Below are positions 53,902-62,673 of a DNA stretch of 64,000 nt, one piece after another (position 1 is the first letter of the stretch; every line of letters starts with the position of its first letter). The notes under the pieces are model-generated. The model was not told the origin of the DNA. It saw only the letters and a list, made by a program, of their open reading frames with translations, and did no database searches. Made by a program: the position numbers and the translations under genes. Source of the DNA: Streptomyces sp. WMMC940 (lineage in GTDB: Bacteria; Actinomycetota; Actinomycetes; Streptomycetales; Streptomycetaceae); NCBI RefSeq assembly GCF_027460265.1, contig NZ_JAPZBC010000001.1:496001-560000 (forward strand), given 5' to 3'.

Positions 53902-54385
53902 CGCGTGCCTTCCTGGGGCGCCGGGCCGGCCGGGACCGCCTCGGCGGCTCCTCCTCGACGAGTTCGGCCTCGGCCGGCTCCTCCTCCGCCTCCTCGGCGG
54001 GAGCGGACCGCTCGCCGGCAACGGAACGGCGCCCGCCCTCAGGCAGCGGCTCACCGCGGCGCAGGGCCTCGACCTCGGCCCTCAGCCTCCGGTTCTCCTC
54101 GGCGAGCGAACGTTCGCCTCCGCGGGCCCGTGAGGACAGCGCGGGATCGTGCTCCCACCAGTCGATGCCCATTTCCTTGGCCTTGTCGACCGAGGCGACC
54201 AACAGGCGGAGTTTGATGGTCAACAGCTCGATGTCGAGCAGATTGATCTGGATGTCGCCCGCGATGACGATCCCCTTGTCCAGGACGCGCTCCAGGATGT
54301 CCGCCAGATTGGCGGTGGAGCTCTGCCCGTACGGCGCGGCCCTGGACGGATAGGACCCCATCCTGCCGGCCAGCGGATCGGTCAC
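53894..54385 (-). CDS. gvpJ: Gas vesicle protein GvpJ (cluster 1), long charged tail
   Basis: The 163-residue protein starts at a GTG overlapping the gvpG1 stop. The shell domain ANLADILERVLDKGIVIAGDIQINLLDIELLTIKLRLLVASVDKAKEMGIDWWE nearly matches J2. The tail is longer and strongly acidic then basic (EEEPAEAELVEEEPPRRSRPARRPRKA). Confidence 0.95.
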   Translation of the reverse strand: MTDPLAGRMGSYPSRAAPYGQSSTANLADILERVLDKGIVIAGDIQINLLDIELLTIKLRLLVASVDKAKEMGIDWWEHDPALSSRARGGERSLAEENRRLRAEVEALRRGEPLPEGGRRSVAGERSAPAEEAEEEPAEAELVEEEPPRRSRPARRPRKARDE

Positions 54386-54636
54386 GGCAGACCCCGCTCC
54401 TGCCGGAACGCCCTGATCTCCTCCAGCCGGTCCAGCAGCTCGTCCTCGTGGCGGTCGAAGGTCTCCTCGTCGATCTCCCCGGCGCGCAGCTGCGCCTCCA
54501 GCGCCGCCAGCTCCCGCTGCACGGGCTCGGGGTCGTAGTACTCGTTCTCCGCCGCCTCCAGCACCCGGTCCATCACCCAGGCGACACCGCGCACCGGCGC
54601 CAGCGGAAGGGTCACGATCTGCGTGATCAGGCCCAT
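54382..54636 (-). CDS. gvpG: Gas vesicle protein GvpG (cluster 1)
   Basis: The 84-residue protein (MGLITQIVTLPLAPVRGVAWVMDRVLEAAENEYYDPEPVQREL, then EEIRAFRQERGLP) has GvpG hallmarks. gvpJ1 follows directly with a GTGA overlap; Y and Z are not between them, unlike cluster 2. Confidence 0.94.
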   Translation of the reverse strand: MGLITQIVTLPLAPVRGVAWVMDRVLEAAENEYYDPEPVQRELAALEAQLRAGEIDEETFDRHEDELLDRLEEIRAFRQERGLP

Positions 54637-54646
54637 GGGATCACCC

Positions 54647-55360
54647 TCAGACGAAGCTGTACGGGGGGAGCGGGCCGTTGAGCCGGAACTCGAAGTCGTC
54701 CCCCATCTGGTTCGCGACGCTCAGCTCGGTGGTGAGGAAGAGTTCCTCCTGCTCCTCGGCCACCAGGAAGGAGACGCTGAGGAAGTCCTCGCCGACGGGC
54801 TGGGAGGTCTGCTGGTCCCGGGCGAAGGGACGGAGCGCCTCGACGACTCCGGCGGCCAGGGATGCGTGGCGCGCTTCCACCTCCCGGGCGACCAGTTCAC
54901 CGAGCGCCAGGGAGACGTCGGGGCCTGCCGTGCCGCCGCGGACCGCGTCGTTGAGTTCCCGCGCCTCGGGGGAGTCCTCGAGGATCTGCCGCAGGAGGGC
55001 TTCCTCGTCCTGCTTGACCTTCAGGTTGTACTCGGCGCAGCCCTCCAGCGCGTCGAGGCGGTCCGCGTAATCCGTCGCCCGCTCCTCCAGGGCCTCCCTG
55101 ACGGCGTCGTCGTCCGGCGCCGTGAGTCCGAACCGCAGGGGCAGGACCGTGCCGTCGGCGATGAGCCGGTCCTGGACCTGCTGGTGCGCCGTGAGGTCAC
55201 GGCGCTTGGGGCGCAGGTCCTCAGGAGCGTCACTGACGACCGCCGTCAGTGATCCGGACGTCACGGTACGCAGCGGGGACGGCGGGTCGCCGACCCCGGT
55301 GATGCCGTCCAGCCGGAGCGGATGCTCTTTGCCGACGACGGAGTACACATAGACGGCCAT
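54647..55360 (-). CDS. gvpF: Gas vesicle protein GvpF (cluster 1)
   Basis: The 237-residue protein ([68 protein letters not shown]-terminal GPLPPYSFV) is a clear GvpF. It starts 3 bases behind gvpA1 and 10 bases before gvpG1. Confidence 0.96.
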   Translation of the reverse strand: MAVYVYSVVGKEHPLRLDGITGVGDPPSPLRTVTSGSLTAVVSDAPEDLRPKRRDLTAHQQVQDRLIADGTVLPLRFGLTAPDDDAVREALEERATDYADRLDALEGCAEYNLKVKQDEEALLRQILEDSPEARELNDAVRGGTAGPDVSLALGELVAREVEARHASLAAGVVEALRPFARDQQTSQPVGEDFLSVSFLVAEEQEELFLTTELSVANQMGDDFEFRLNGPLPPYSFV

Positions 55361-55363
55361 GAG

Positions 55364-55870
55364 TCACTCCTCCTCGCGTTCCCTCGAACGCCGGGGCCTC
55401 CGGGTCGCCGTGCGCCGCCTCCGTGCCACGGGCTCCCGCTCCCGTTCCTCCTCTTGCTGCTCTTCCTGCTCTTCCTGCTCTTCCTGCTCTTCCTGCTCTT
55501 CCTGCTCTTCCTGCTCGTCCCCGCCGCCCTTGAGGCTGTCCGTCACGGCCTCCACCGCCCCCGAGAGCGCTCCCTTGGACTTGCCGTGGGCGCCCTTCTC
55601 GACGGTGTCGCCCACGAGGTCGGTCAGCTGCGACGGCTTCTTGCCACCCTCCAGGTCGAGGCGGTTGCACGCCTCGGCGAAGCGGAGGTAGGTGTCCACG
55701 CTGGCCACGACGATGCGGGCGTCGATCCTCAGAATCTCGATACCGACGAGCGAGACCCGCACGAAGACGTCGATGACGAGCCCGCGATCGAGAATGAGCT
55801 CCAGGACGTCGTAGAGGCTGCTGCTGCCACCCCTGGAGACACTGCCTCCGCCCTGCGGCACCACGGTCAT
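55364..55870 (-). CDS. gvpA: Gas vesicle structural protein GvpA (cluster 1), with Glu/Gln repeat tail
   Basis: The 168-residue protein opens [71 protein letters not shown], a canonical shell domain. The C-terminal third is low-complexity: about seven EEQ units (encoded by the 9-bp microsatellite at 55454-55516) then Arg/Glu clusters. The tail is 28 residues longer than in A2. It starts 27 bases behind gvpO1. Confidence 0.95.
   Translation of the reverse strand: MTVVPQGGGSVSRGGSSSLYDVLELILDRGLVIDVFVRVSLVGIEILRIDARIVVASVDTYLRFAEACNRLDLEGGKKPSQLTDLVGDTVEKGAHGKSKGALSGAVEAVTDSLKGGGDEQEEQEEQEEQEEQEEQEEQQEEEREREPVARRRRTATRRPRRSREREEE
55454..55516. repeat. 9-bp microsatellite inside gvpA1
   Basis: Six perfect TTCCTGCTC units at 55463-55516, preceded by one imperfect copy (TTGCTGCTC, 55454-55462). 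On the coding strand this encodes repeated Glu-Gln-Glu. Because the unit is nine bases, slippage would change tail length in frame. Confidence 0.95.
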
Positions 55871-55897
55871 GGCGCCTCCCTTCACCGGGCCGACCGC

Positions 55898-56194
55898 TCA
55901 GGGCCTGCGGTCGATCTGCCCTCTGGTGTATCTGCGCTTGCGTTCGTAGGCCACCAGGTCACCCTCCTTGTCCAAGGTCACCCGGTAGCTGGCCATCACG
56001 CTGGTCGTCTCGGGGATCCGCTCCAATTCCACGACCTCCACCTCGGCCTCCCAGCCGTCCTCGGTCGGTCTGAGGGCCGACACCGACTCCGGCGGCCGTC
56101 CGAGCAGCTGCGCCAGCTGCTGCGCCGCGGAGCGCATGGCCCAGGCTGCCTTGTCCTTGCGCTTCCGTTGCGCGGGCTGCTCTGCAGGGGCCAT
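55898..56194 (-). CDS. gvpO: Gas vesicle protein GvpO (cluster 1)
   Basis: The 98-residue protein starts at ATG 56194 behind GGAG at a 6-base spacing, so the in-frame GTG at 56233 is rejected. Core AAWAMRSAAQQLAQLLGRPPESVSALRPTEDGWEAEVEVVELERIPETTSVMASYRVTLDKEGDLVAYERKRRYTRG. It is the first gene of cluster 1. Confidence 0.95.
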   Translation of the reverse strand: MAPAEQPAQRKRKDKAAWAMRSAAQQLAQLLGRPPESVSALRPTEDGWEAEVEVVELERIPETTSVMASYRVTLDKEGDLVAYERKRRYTRGQIDRRP

Positions 56195-56235
56195 GTCGTT
56201 CTCCGGGGACGGAGCGGGCGCCACATTCCACACGT

Positions 56236-56276
56236 GAACCTACAATTTCACTATATAGGGACATACGAGTCGTGTG
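56236..56276. promoter_or_regulatory. AT-rich divergent promoter island between gvpO1 and gvpY1
   Basis: TACAATTTCACTATATAG and neighbours form the most AT-rich stretch in the gvp block, between divergent starts at 56194 and 56347. Candidate -10 boxes are TATAGT on the minus strand (56250-56255) and TATAGG on the plus strand (56254-56259). No convincing -35 was found. Confidence 0.4.
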
Positions 56277-56346
56277 TGGGGCGGTGTCCTACGGGGGCTG
56301 CGGTCTTCCTGCCTTCCCTCAACGCCCTTTGTGAAGGGAACAGTTC

Positions 56347-57186
56347 ATGAACGACACGACCAAGATGGCTCTCGCGGCGGCGGTTGCGGGCGGATACCTG
56401 CTGGGGCGCGCGAAGAAGGGGCGACTCGCCTTCGCCATGGCGACCTACATCGCAGGGCGCCGCTTCGGCCTGGATCCGCAGCAGCTGGCGGCGGAAGGGC
56501 TGCGCAGGCTGAAAGACGTGCCACAAGTGGCCGAGCTCAACGAACAGATACGGGGCGAACTGCTGGACGCCGGCCGCAAGGCCATCACGGCGACGGCGGA
56601 CCGCAAGCTCGCGGATCTGGCGGACTCGCTCCACGAGCGCACGCTCCACCTCGGGGAGAAGGGCGGGGAGGAGGAGTACGAGGACGAGGACCGGTACGAG
56701 GAACCCGAGGAAGAAGAGGAAGAAGAGGAGGAGCCCGAGGAAGCGGAGGAGGAAGAAGAGGAGGAAGAAGAGGAGCCCGAAGCCGAGGCGGAAGAGGAGG
56801 AACCGGAGGAGGAGGAGCCGCCACGCCGCCGGAGGCCCGCGAGGGGACGGCAGCAGCCCGGCTCTCGCAGGACGGCCGCCAAGCAGGCCCCGGCCCGTCC
56901 CGCGAGGCGAGGTACGGCGAAGAAGGCGCCCGCGAAGAAGACCACCGCCAAGCGGGCACCCGCGAAGAAGACGGCTGCCAAGAAGACCGCGACCAAGAAG
57001 ACCGCGGCGAAGAAGGCGCCCGCCGAGAAGGCATCCGCAAGGAAGACCACCGCCAAGAAGGCGCCGCCCAGGAAGGCCGCCGCGAAGAAGACATCGCCCA
57101 GGAAGGCACCCGCCAAGAAGACCGCGGCGAAGAAGGCGGCACCGCGCAAGTCGGCCGCCAAGAAGACGGCCGGACGGCGGAGGTAG
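56347..57186 (+). CDS. gvpY: GvpY (cluster 1): acidic block plus histone-H1-like basic tail
   Basis: The 279-residue protein ([27 protein letters not shown]) has the GvpY N-terminus. An almost pure Glu block (about residues 108-160) precedes a long Lys/Ala/Pro tail built from KKTAAKK, KKAPAKK and KKAAPRK units. SD AAGGGA is well placed. Placed divergently from gvpO1; cluster 2 keeps Y and Z inside the operon. Confidence 0.9.
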   Translation: MNDTTKMALAAAVAGGYLLGRAKKGRLAFAMATYIAGRRFGLDPQQLAAEGLRRLKDVPQVAELNEQIRGELLDAGRKAITATADRKLADLADSLHERTLHLGEKGGEEEYEDEDRYEEPEEEEEEEEEPEEAEEEEEEEEEEPEAEAEEEEPEEEEPPRRRRPARGRQQPGSRRTAAKQAPARPARRGTAKKAPAKKTTAKRAPAKKTAAKKTATKKTAAKKAPAEKASARKTTAKKAPPRKAAAKKTSPRKAPAKKTAAKKAAPRKSAAKKTAGRRR

Positions 57187-57190
57187 GGCC

Positions 57191-58159
57191 ATGGCCAAGG
57201 CAGCACAGAGCTCCAGGGGCGGCGAGGTCTCCGGCCTCGACCTGCTGCGCGACGAACTGGTCGACTTCCTCGGCGCCCAGGTCGAGAATCTGGCGGACAA
57301 GGCCGGGGACAAACTCTCTGATCTCACCGACCAGTTGCTCGACTCGGCCGAGAACGGCGGCCCGCTGCCCGGCGGCATCATGAAGGCCGTCATCGGGAGC
57401 AAGGCCAAGGACATCAAGGACAACGTGGTGGGCAAGGCCCAGGATCTGCTCGGCGGCGGCAAGGGCAAACGGAAATCCGGCGGTGGCAAGTCCACGGACA
57501 TCCTCGAGGTCCATGACGTGGGAGTGCCGATCCGCACGGCGTACGACCACTGGACGCAGTACGAGGCGTTCAGCGACTTCACCAAGGGCGTGCGCAGCGT
57601 GTCGAAGGACGGCGACGACGTGCACAGCGACTGGAAGGTGAAGGTCGGACCCTCGACCAGAGGCTGGAAGGCGACCGTTCAGGAGCAGATACCCGACGAG
57701 CGGATCATGTGGACGTCCGAGGGCGCCAAGGGCACCACACGCGGCTGCGTCAGCTTCCACTCCGTGACACCGTCCCTCACCCGGATCGTGCTCATCGTCG
57801 AGTACTACCCGTCCGGGTTCTTCGAGAAGACGGGAAATCTCTGGCGCGCCCAAGGGCGACGGCTGCGGCTGGACTTCAAGAAGTTCGTCCGCCATGTCAC
57901 CTTCGCCGAGGAGGAGCCCGAAGGATGGCGCGGGGAGATCCGTGACGGTGAAGTCGTCCGCAGTCACGAAGAGGCACTGGAGGACGAGGAACGGGAACAG
58001 GAAGAAGGCGAGTACGACGAGGGGGGCGACGGTGATGACGAGGAGTACGACGAGGAGGAGGACGAGGAATACGCGGACGAGGACCAGGAACCCGAGGACG
58101 ACGAGTACGAGGACGAATACGACGAAGAGGATCAGGACGAGGACGAGTACGTCAAATGA
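57191..58159 (+). CDS. gvpZ: SRPBCC protein GvpZ (cluster 1) with long acidic tail
   Basis: The 322-residue protein begins [19 protein letters not shown], 4 bases after gvpY1. A helical N-terminus ([27 protein letters not shown]) is followed by a full SRPBCC/START-like domain (~105-235: [56 protein letters not shown]). The last ~80 residues are Glu/Asp/Tyr-rich. A complete Z1 makes the internal gap in Z2 stand out. Confidence 0.9.
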   Translation: MAKAAQSSRGGEVSGLDLLRDELVDFLGAQVENLADKAGDKLSDLTDQLLDSAENGGPLPGGIMKAVIGSKAKDIKDNVVGKAQDLLGGGKGKRKSGGGKSTDILEVHDVGVPIRTAYDHWTQYEAFSDFTKGVRSVSKDGDDVHSDWKVKVGPSTRGWKATVQEQIPDERIMWTSEGAKGTTRGCVSFHSVTPSLTRIVLIVEYYPSGFFEKTGNLWRAQGRRLRLDFKKFVRHVTFAEEEPEGWRGEIRDGEVVRSHEEALEDEEREQEEGEYDEGGDGDDEEYDEEEDEEYADEDQEPEDDEYEDEYDEEDQDEDEYVK

Positions 58160-58160
58160 G

Positions 58161-58185
58161 GTTTGAGGGCATAGGTCCGAGGTAG
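58161..58185 (+). promoter_or_regulatory. Sigma-B-like promoter candidate upstream of csbD
   Basis: GTTT (58161-58164) and AGGTAG (58180-58185) are 15 bases apart, a partial match to GNNT-N14-16-GGGTAC/T. CsbD-type genes are classic general-stress targets, which adds support. Confidence 0.35.
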
Positions 58186-58237
58186 CAGCAATGGCGTAGC
58201 GGACGAACCGTTCGGACGCTCAAGGGGCTGATGTCAC

Positions 58238-58453
58238 ATGGCTGCACAGGGAAAGAAGATTCGCGGCAAGGCCCAGGAGACCGTCGGCAAGGCCAAGCAG
58301 AAGGCCGGCGAGGTCACGGGCAACGAGGAGCTCCGTGCGAAAGGGACCTCCGACCGCTTGGCGGGCAAGGGCAAGGAGAAGGCCGCTGAGGCCGAGCAGA
58401 CGGCCCGCGGCACCGCCGAAGAGCTGAAGGGCAAGGCTCGCAAGAACATGTGA
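58238..58453 (+). CDS. CsbD family general stress protein
   Basis: The 71-residue protein MAAQGKKIRGKAQETVGKAKQKAGEVTGNEELRAKGTSDRLAGKGKEKAAEAEQTARGTAEELKGKARKNM is a textbook CsbD: small, highly charged, Lys/Glu/Ala-rich. CsbD proteins are induced by sigma-B-type stress in many bacteria; the molecular role is unknown. It stands 78 bases behind gvpZ1 and is followed by a strong terminator. Confidence 0.95.
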   Translation: MAAQGKKIRGKAQETVGKAKQKAGEVTGNEELRAKGTSDRLAGKGKEKAAEAEQTARGTAEELKGKARKNM

Positions 58454-58528
58454 GGGCCTCCCGGCGCGGGACCTGAACCCCGGACGCCCCGAAAGGGGCC
58501 TGCCCGGGTGAGGGTCGCGTACTCCCCA

Positions 58529-58556
58529 ACGGGCCTCCCCACCCGGGGAGGCCCGT
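58529..58556. terminator. Strong terminator hairpin after csbD
   Basis: ACGGGCCTCCCC pairs perfectly (12 bp) with GGGGAGGCCCGT around ACCC, followed by GACGTTTTCC. It lies 75 bases after the csbD stop and 100 bases beyond the opposing gene's stop (58656). Confidence 0.8.
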
Positions 58557-58655
58557 GACGTTTTCCGTCGCCGCGGGGAGGGATGCCGACACAACGGCGG
58601 ACGACGTGCTGCGGGGCTGCCACCGCCCGCGTACGGGGGCTGATCGACGAGCCGG

Positions 58656-59756
58656 TCAGGCACGCCCCTCGCCGGTGAGGCGCACGCACTCCGTGACGAC
58701 GTTCCGCAGGCTTCCGGTGCGCTCCAGAATGGCGCGCTGGACGGCGGCGCCGTTCCCGTCCCTGAGCACTCCGGCCAGCGCGTCCTGGGCGGGCTTCGTG
58801 TCCCCGTGGGCGTCGAGGGCGTCTCGTACGTGGTCGAACAGTGCGCGCACGACCGTTTCGGCGGGTGCGGGGCGCATCGACAAGGGGTGGAGCAGCCGGC
58901 CTTTGAGGCCGTATCGGGCGGCCTGCCATGCGGCAAGCCTCAGCAGGTGCTCGCCGTGACGCGCCGGGGGCTCCCCCGCCTGCCACTGCCGGGCGGCCGT
59001 CTCCACCAGCCCGCGGACGAGGACCGCGTGGAGCACCGTCGAGTCGGGGTTCAGGCAGACGTCCGCGACGCGGACCTCGACGGTCGGGTATCGGTGCGAG
59101 AGCCGGGCGTCGAAGTAGATCATGCCCTCGTCCCTGAGGACGCCGGTGCCGACCATGTCCCGCACCAGCTGGTGGTACTGGTCGGCCGAACCGAAGATCC
59201 CCGCGGGGCCGGCGGACGGCCACCGGCCCCACACCTGGCTGCGATAGCTGCTGTAGCGGCTGTCCCGCCCCTGCCAGAAGGGCGAGTTGGCGCTCAGGGC
59301 GAGCAGAACCGACAGCCAGGGGCGGATCCGGTCCAGTACCGCGACGCCCTCCTCGTCCGATTCCACGGAGACGTGGACATGGCATCCACAGGTGAGCTGC
59401 TCCTGCAGGGTCAGCCCGAAGCGCTCGGCCATCCAGTGGTACCGGCTGCCCACGGCGACGGAGGGACTGACCGGGAGGGGAGACGTGGCGAGCGCCGCGA
59501 CGGCGACGCCGGTGTCCTCGGCGTGCTGCGCCGCCTCGGCCCGGCACCGGCGGATCTCGGCCGCGAGTTCCTCCGTCCGGGTCTGCGGCCGGGTGGCGAA
59601 CTCCAGTTGCTCACGCTGCAGCTCCGACTCGAAGACCTGCTCCTCCCCCGTGCTCTCCCTGGCGGCTGCGTCCAGAACGGCCGCCGAGACGGCGCGGGGC
59701 TCACCGCTCTCCGCGTCCACCAGGAGGAGCTCCTCCTCCACTCCCACGCTGCGCAC
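58656..59756 (-). CDS. Carboxylate-amine ligase (YbdK/GCS2-like)
   Basis: The 366-residue enzyme starts at GTG 59756 (MRSVGVEEELLLVDAESGEP), the GCS2 opening. It shows LTCGCHVHVSVESDEEGVAVLDRIRPWL, SPFWQGRDSRYSSYRSQVWGRWPSAGP and DARLSHRYPTVEVRVADVCLNPDS, the glutamate-cysteine-ligase-2 fold. YbdK has weak GCS activity; the natural substrate is uncertain. It lies 27 bases behind the STAS gene, same direction, so the two probably share a transcript. Confidence 0.93.
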   Translation of the reverse strand: MRSVGVEEELLLVDAESGEPRAVSAAVLDAAARESTGEEQVFESELQREQLEFATRPQTRTEELAAEIRRCRAEAAQHAEDTGVAVAALATSPLPVSPSVAVGSRYHWMAERFGLTLQEQLTCGCHVHVSVESDEEGVAVLDRIRPWLSVLLALSANSPFWQGRDSRYSSYRSQVWGRWPSAGPAGIFGSADQYHQLVRDMVGTGVLRDEGMIYFDARLSHRYPTVEVRVADVCLNPDSTVLHAVLVRGLVETAARQWQAGEPPARHGEHLLRLAAWQAARYGLKGRLLHPLSMRPAPAETVVRALFDHVRDALDAHGDTKPAQDALAGVLRDGNGAAVQRAILERTGSLRNVVTECVRLTGEGRA

Positions 59757-59783
59757 GGCGCGCTCCTTCGCCGGTGCCGGCGA

Positions 59784-60158
59784 TCAGGAGGACCCGGCGC
59801 CGAGCGCGTCCAGGGCCTCGCCGAGTGAGGTGACGGTACGGACCGACGCGTTCGGCCCGGCGGCCTCGAGCAGCGCCCGCACGGGCGGCGAAGGAGCGGC
59901 CACATAGAGTGATGCCGCTTCCTGGAGCCTCATGAGGAGGGTGAGCATGGCCGGGTCGGCGGAGGTCACCGACTTCGTGTCCACCACGACGGCCCGGCCC
60001 TCGTCGACCACGGCGTCGAGCTGCCGCGACACGCCGGCCAGCGCATCCGGCCCGAGATCGCCACCCAGGGTGACGACCCAGGCGTTTCCACGCCGGCCGC
60101 AGCTGAGGACGCCGAGCACGGTGTCCGGGGCCGATGGGGTGTGGTCGGGTTCAGGCAT
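59784..60158 (-). CDS. STAS-domain protein (anti-anti-sigma-like)
   Basis: This 124-residue protein has a STAS fold (VLSCGRRGNAWVVTLGGDLGPDALAGVSRQLDAVVDEGRAVVVDTKSVTSADPAMLTLLMRLQEAA). The strand-helix around VDTKSVTSADPAML holds the usual phosphorylatable Ser/Thr site. It may be an RsbV-like target of the SpoIIE/HATPase proteins in this window. No anti-sigma factor gene is adjacent. Confidence 0.85.
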   Translation of the reverse strand: MPEPDHTPSAPDTVLGVLSCGRRGNAWVVTLGGDLGPDALAGVSRQLDAVVDEGRAVVVDTKSVTSADPAMLTLLMRLQEAASLYVAAPSPPVRALLEAAGPNASVRTVTSLGEALDALGAGSS

Positions 60159-60405
60159 CCCCCACGTCTAGCAAACTCGCCGGCCGACTTCCAGACGGAC
60201 CGGCGTCGGCCCTTGCGCCGTCCGGCGGTCAGGCGCGCCCAGCCGGCGCAGTCCTTGGCGCCACACCGGCTGCCCGCCACACCGGTGTCCTGGCCGTCCC
60301 TGCGGTCCTGGTGCCACACCGGCCCTGCGTGTGACCCCGTCCCGGCCCGCTCGGCCGCGGACCACGGCCGTCGCTCGCACAACGACACCGAGCCCCGGGG
60401 GACAC

Positions 60406-61950
60406 TCAGCCGGCGCCCTCGCCGTTCTGCTGTTCGAGTGGGCGGACGGCCGGGCCCTGCAGCACCCTGCCGTCCACGTCGAACCGCGAGCCGTGGCACG
60501 GGCACTCCCAGGCCGTCTCGGCATCGTTGAAGTGCACGATGCAGCCGAGGTGGGTGCAGCGGGCGGAGAGACGGTGCAGGGAACCGGACGCGTCCCGGTG
60601 CACGGCGTGAAGGCCGCCGTGGGAGCCCCGCACCACCGCGCCGCCCCCGGGTGGAATGTCGCCGACGGAGTCGGCGTGACCACCGGGCAGCCGGTCGCCC
60701 ACGAGGTGTCCGGCCGTCTTCGCCCACAGCCTCATGGCATTCGGGGCGTCGCTCGGGTGCAGCCGTACGGGGTCGTAGAGGCCGGCCCAGGGCGAGGAGC
60801 CACCCGTGAGCTGCTCGGCGAGCAGCCGGCCGGCCATCACTCCCCCGCTCATGCCCCAGCCGCCGAAACCGGTGGCCACGTGGACCCGTCGGGTCAGGGG
60901 GTGGAGTCGGCCCACGTAGGGCACGTGGTCCGTGGAGAAGGCGTCCTGTGTCGCCCAGCGGTGGGTCGCCGCGAAGTCCCCGAAGTGCTCCTCCGCCCAG
61001 CGTTCGAGGCGGTCGAAGTGGGCGGCGGCACCGGCGTCCTTCCGGTCACCGGGGGTGAACTTCTCCCCGGTGACGACGAGCATGCGCCCGTGGCTCTCGT
61101 GGGGAGCGGTGCGCACCGAGCGGGTGCCTTCCTCCTCGGTCAGGAGCATGCCGACGGGTTCCGCGCCACCGGGCGGCAGGGGCCCCGCGACGACGGTCTC
61201 GCGGACGGGCTCCAGACGGGTGAAGAGCAGGGCCCGGTCGAAGACCGGGTAGTGCGTGCAGACCACCACGTCACGCGCATCGACGGTCCTGCCCGCGCTC
61301 GTGGTCAGCCGGCACGGATCGCCCTCGTCGAGCCCGGTGACGCGGGTGCGTTCGACGATCGTGCCGCCGTGCTGTACGAAGTCCGCCGCGAGCGCCAGCA
61401 GGTACTTCCGGGGATGGAACTGCACCTGGTCGTCGAGGTGGACGGCGGCGGCCGCCGGGACGGGCAGGTCGACGTTCTCCAGGAAGGACACCGCCAGCCC
61501 GGCCTCGGCCGCGGCCTCCGCCTCGCGGCGCATGCCGTCGGTGTCCGCCTGCTCGGTGACGTATGTGCAGGCGGGCACGTGTTCCAGATCGCAGTCGACG
61601 CCGAGTCGCTGGGCCACCGTGGCCACATGGCGTACGGCGTCGGCCTGCGAGGCCGCGTACAGGCGGGCCGCGTCGGGGCCCCTCGCCGACCGGATACGAC
61701 TGTACGCCGTACCCTGCAGTGCCGACACCTTCGCCGTTGTGTGGCCGGTGACGCCCCGGGCGATGCGGTCGGCCTCCACGAGCACCACCTGCCGGCCCGC
61801 GCGGGCCAACTCCCACGCGGTGCAGATTCCGGCGATGCCGCCGCCCACCACGGCGACATCGGCGCGGATGTCCTCGTGAAGTGACGGGTACTCGGGCCCC
61901 GGATCGTATTCCGTCCACAGGGAGCCTGCGGGCCGCTCGGAGATTGCCAT
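60406..61950 (-). CDS. FAD-dependent oxidoreductase with C-terminal Rieske domain
   Basis: The 514-residue protein starts [22 protein letters not shown] at ATG 61950. The FAD-binding [17 protein letters not shown] lies near residue 35. The C-terminal Rieske domain has CTHLGC (Cys465, His467) and CPCHGSRFD (Cys483, His486) as the [2Fe-2S] ligands. It resembles the DAO-Rieske proteins of stress regulons. The substrate is unknown. An in-frame start further upstream is Arg-rich and rejected. Confidence 0.92.
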   Translation of the reverse strand: MAISERPAGSLWTEYDPGPEYPSLHEDIRADVAVVGGGIAGICTAWELARAGRQVVLVEADRIARGVTGHTTAKVSALQGTAYSRIRSARGPDAARLYAASQADAVRHVATVAQRLGVDCDLEHVPACTYVTEQADTDGMRREAEAAAEAGLAVSFLENVDLPVPAAAAVHLDDQVQFHPRKYLLALAADFVQHGGTIVERTRVTGLDEGDPCRLTTSAGRTVDARDVVVCTHYPVFDRALLFTRLEPVRETVVAGPLPPGGAEPVGMLLTEEEGTRSVRTAPHESHGRMLVVTGEKFTPGDRKDAGAAAHFDRLERWAEEHFGDFAATHRWATQDAFSTDHVPYVGRLHPLTRRVHVATGFGGWGMSGGVMAGRLLAEQLTGGSSPWAGLYDPVRLHPSDAPNAMRLWAKTAGHLVGDRLPGGHADSVGDIPPGGGAVVRGSHGGLHAVHRDASGSLHRLSARCTHLGCIVHFNDAETAWECPCHGSRFDVDGRVLQGPAVRPLEQQNGEGAG

Positions 61951-62048
61951 CGGTGTGCTCCTCGTCGGAATGGCCGGCGATCGCCGCGGGCACCGGGGCC
62001 CGACGGCGACTCCTGGCACTCGGTGGATGAACGTCGCCCGACGCGGCG

Positions 62049-62228
62049 CTAACGGTCCGGGCGGTCGCCGTGCGCCTCTTCCTGGGCCGCTTCGTTCGGC
62101 GTGAGGGCATCGCCCGCCCCTCCTCGCCCCCGACCGCCGTCGGTCACGTCGGCCGCCGCCTCGCGGACCTCCCTCTCGACCTCGTCCTCCGCGGTGCGCG
62201 GTTCGTCCTGCCGCTGTGTGCGCTTCAT
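62049..62228 (-). CDS. Small charged protein, 59 residues
   Basis: ATG 62228 follows GGAGG at a 9-base distance. The product starts [20 protein letters not shown] and ends [15 protein letters not shown]: highly charged, no hydrophobic core. Third-position GC is very high, supporting coding. Small charged proteins like this are common in Streptomyces stress regions. No family is recognised. Confidence 0.6.
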   Translation of the reverse strand: MKRTQRQDEPRTAEDEVEREVREAAADVTDGGRGRGGAGDALTPNEAAQEEAHGDRPDR

Positions 62229-62307
62229 GCTCGGATGCCTCCTCGCCTCTCGACGTCATGGGATTTCATGCCTGGGCGGTGGAGCCGACGCCCCGCCGGG
62301 GTCGAGG

Positions 62308-62673
62308 TCATCCACCGAGTCCGCCGCTGCCGAAAGAGCCGCCGCCCCGGTCGTCGTTCCGGCGGCCTTCGCCGGGGTGCGTGCTGTGGGACTTGAGCTG
62401 ATGCGGGTTGAGCCGGGAACCGTCGTCGGGAAAGGTCTCGCCGTCCGGGTCCCGGATCTCCTCGATGTGCGCACCTCCCGCCGGACGCCTGGGCTGCTCG
62501 GACGGCAACGGCCGGCGCGGCTGCGTCCTGCGACGCCGGATGGCCCACGGGATGACCCCGATCAGGACCGCCACGACCACGACTCCTACGAGGAACGGCC
62601 CGACGCCTCCCAGGGCGGGACTGCCGGCTGCTTCGACAACGAGGGAGTCCCTGCCGACGATCAGTGGATTCAT
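62308..62673 (-). CDS. DUF6479-family small membrane protein
   Basis: The 121-residue protein MNPLIVGRDSLVVEAAGSPALGGVGPFLVGVVVVAVLIGVIPWAIRRRR has one membrane helix with a basic cytoplasmic flank, then a hydrophilic region (IEEIRDPDGETFPDDGSRLNPHQLKSHSTHPGEGRRNDDRGGGSFGSGG) typical of DUF6479. Function unknown. A GGGTAC box at 62726 suggests stress control. Confidence 0.85.
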   Translation of the reverse strand: MNPLIVGRDSLVVEAAGSPALGGVGPFLVGVVVVAVLIGVIPWAIRRRRTQPRRPLPSEQPRRPAGGAHIEEIRDPDGETFPDDGSRLNPHQLKSHSTHPGEGRRNDDRGGGSFGSGGLGG

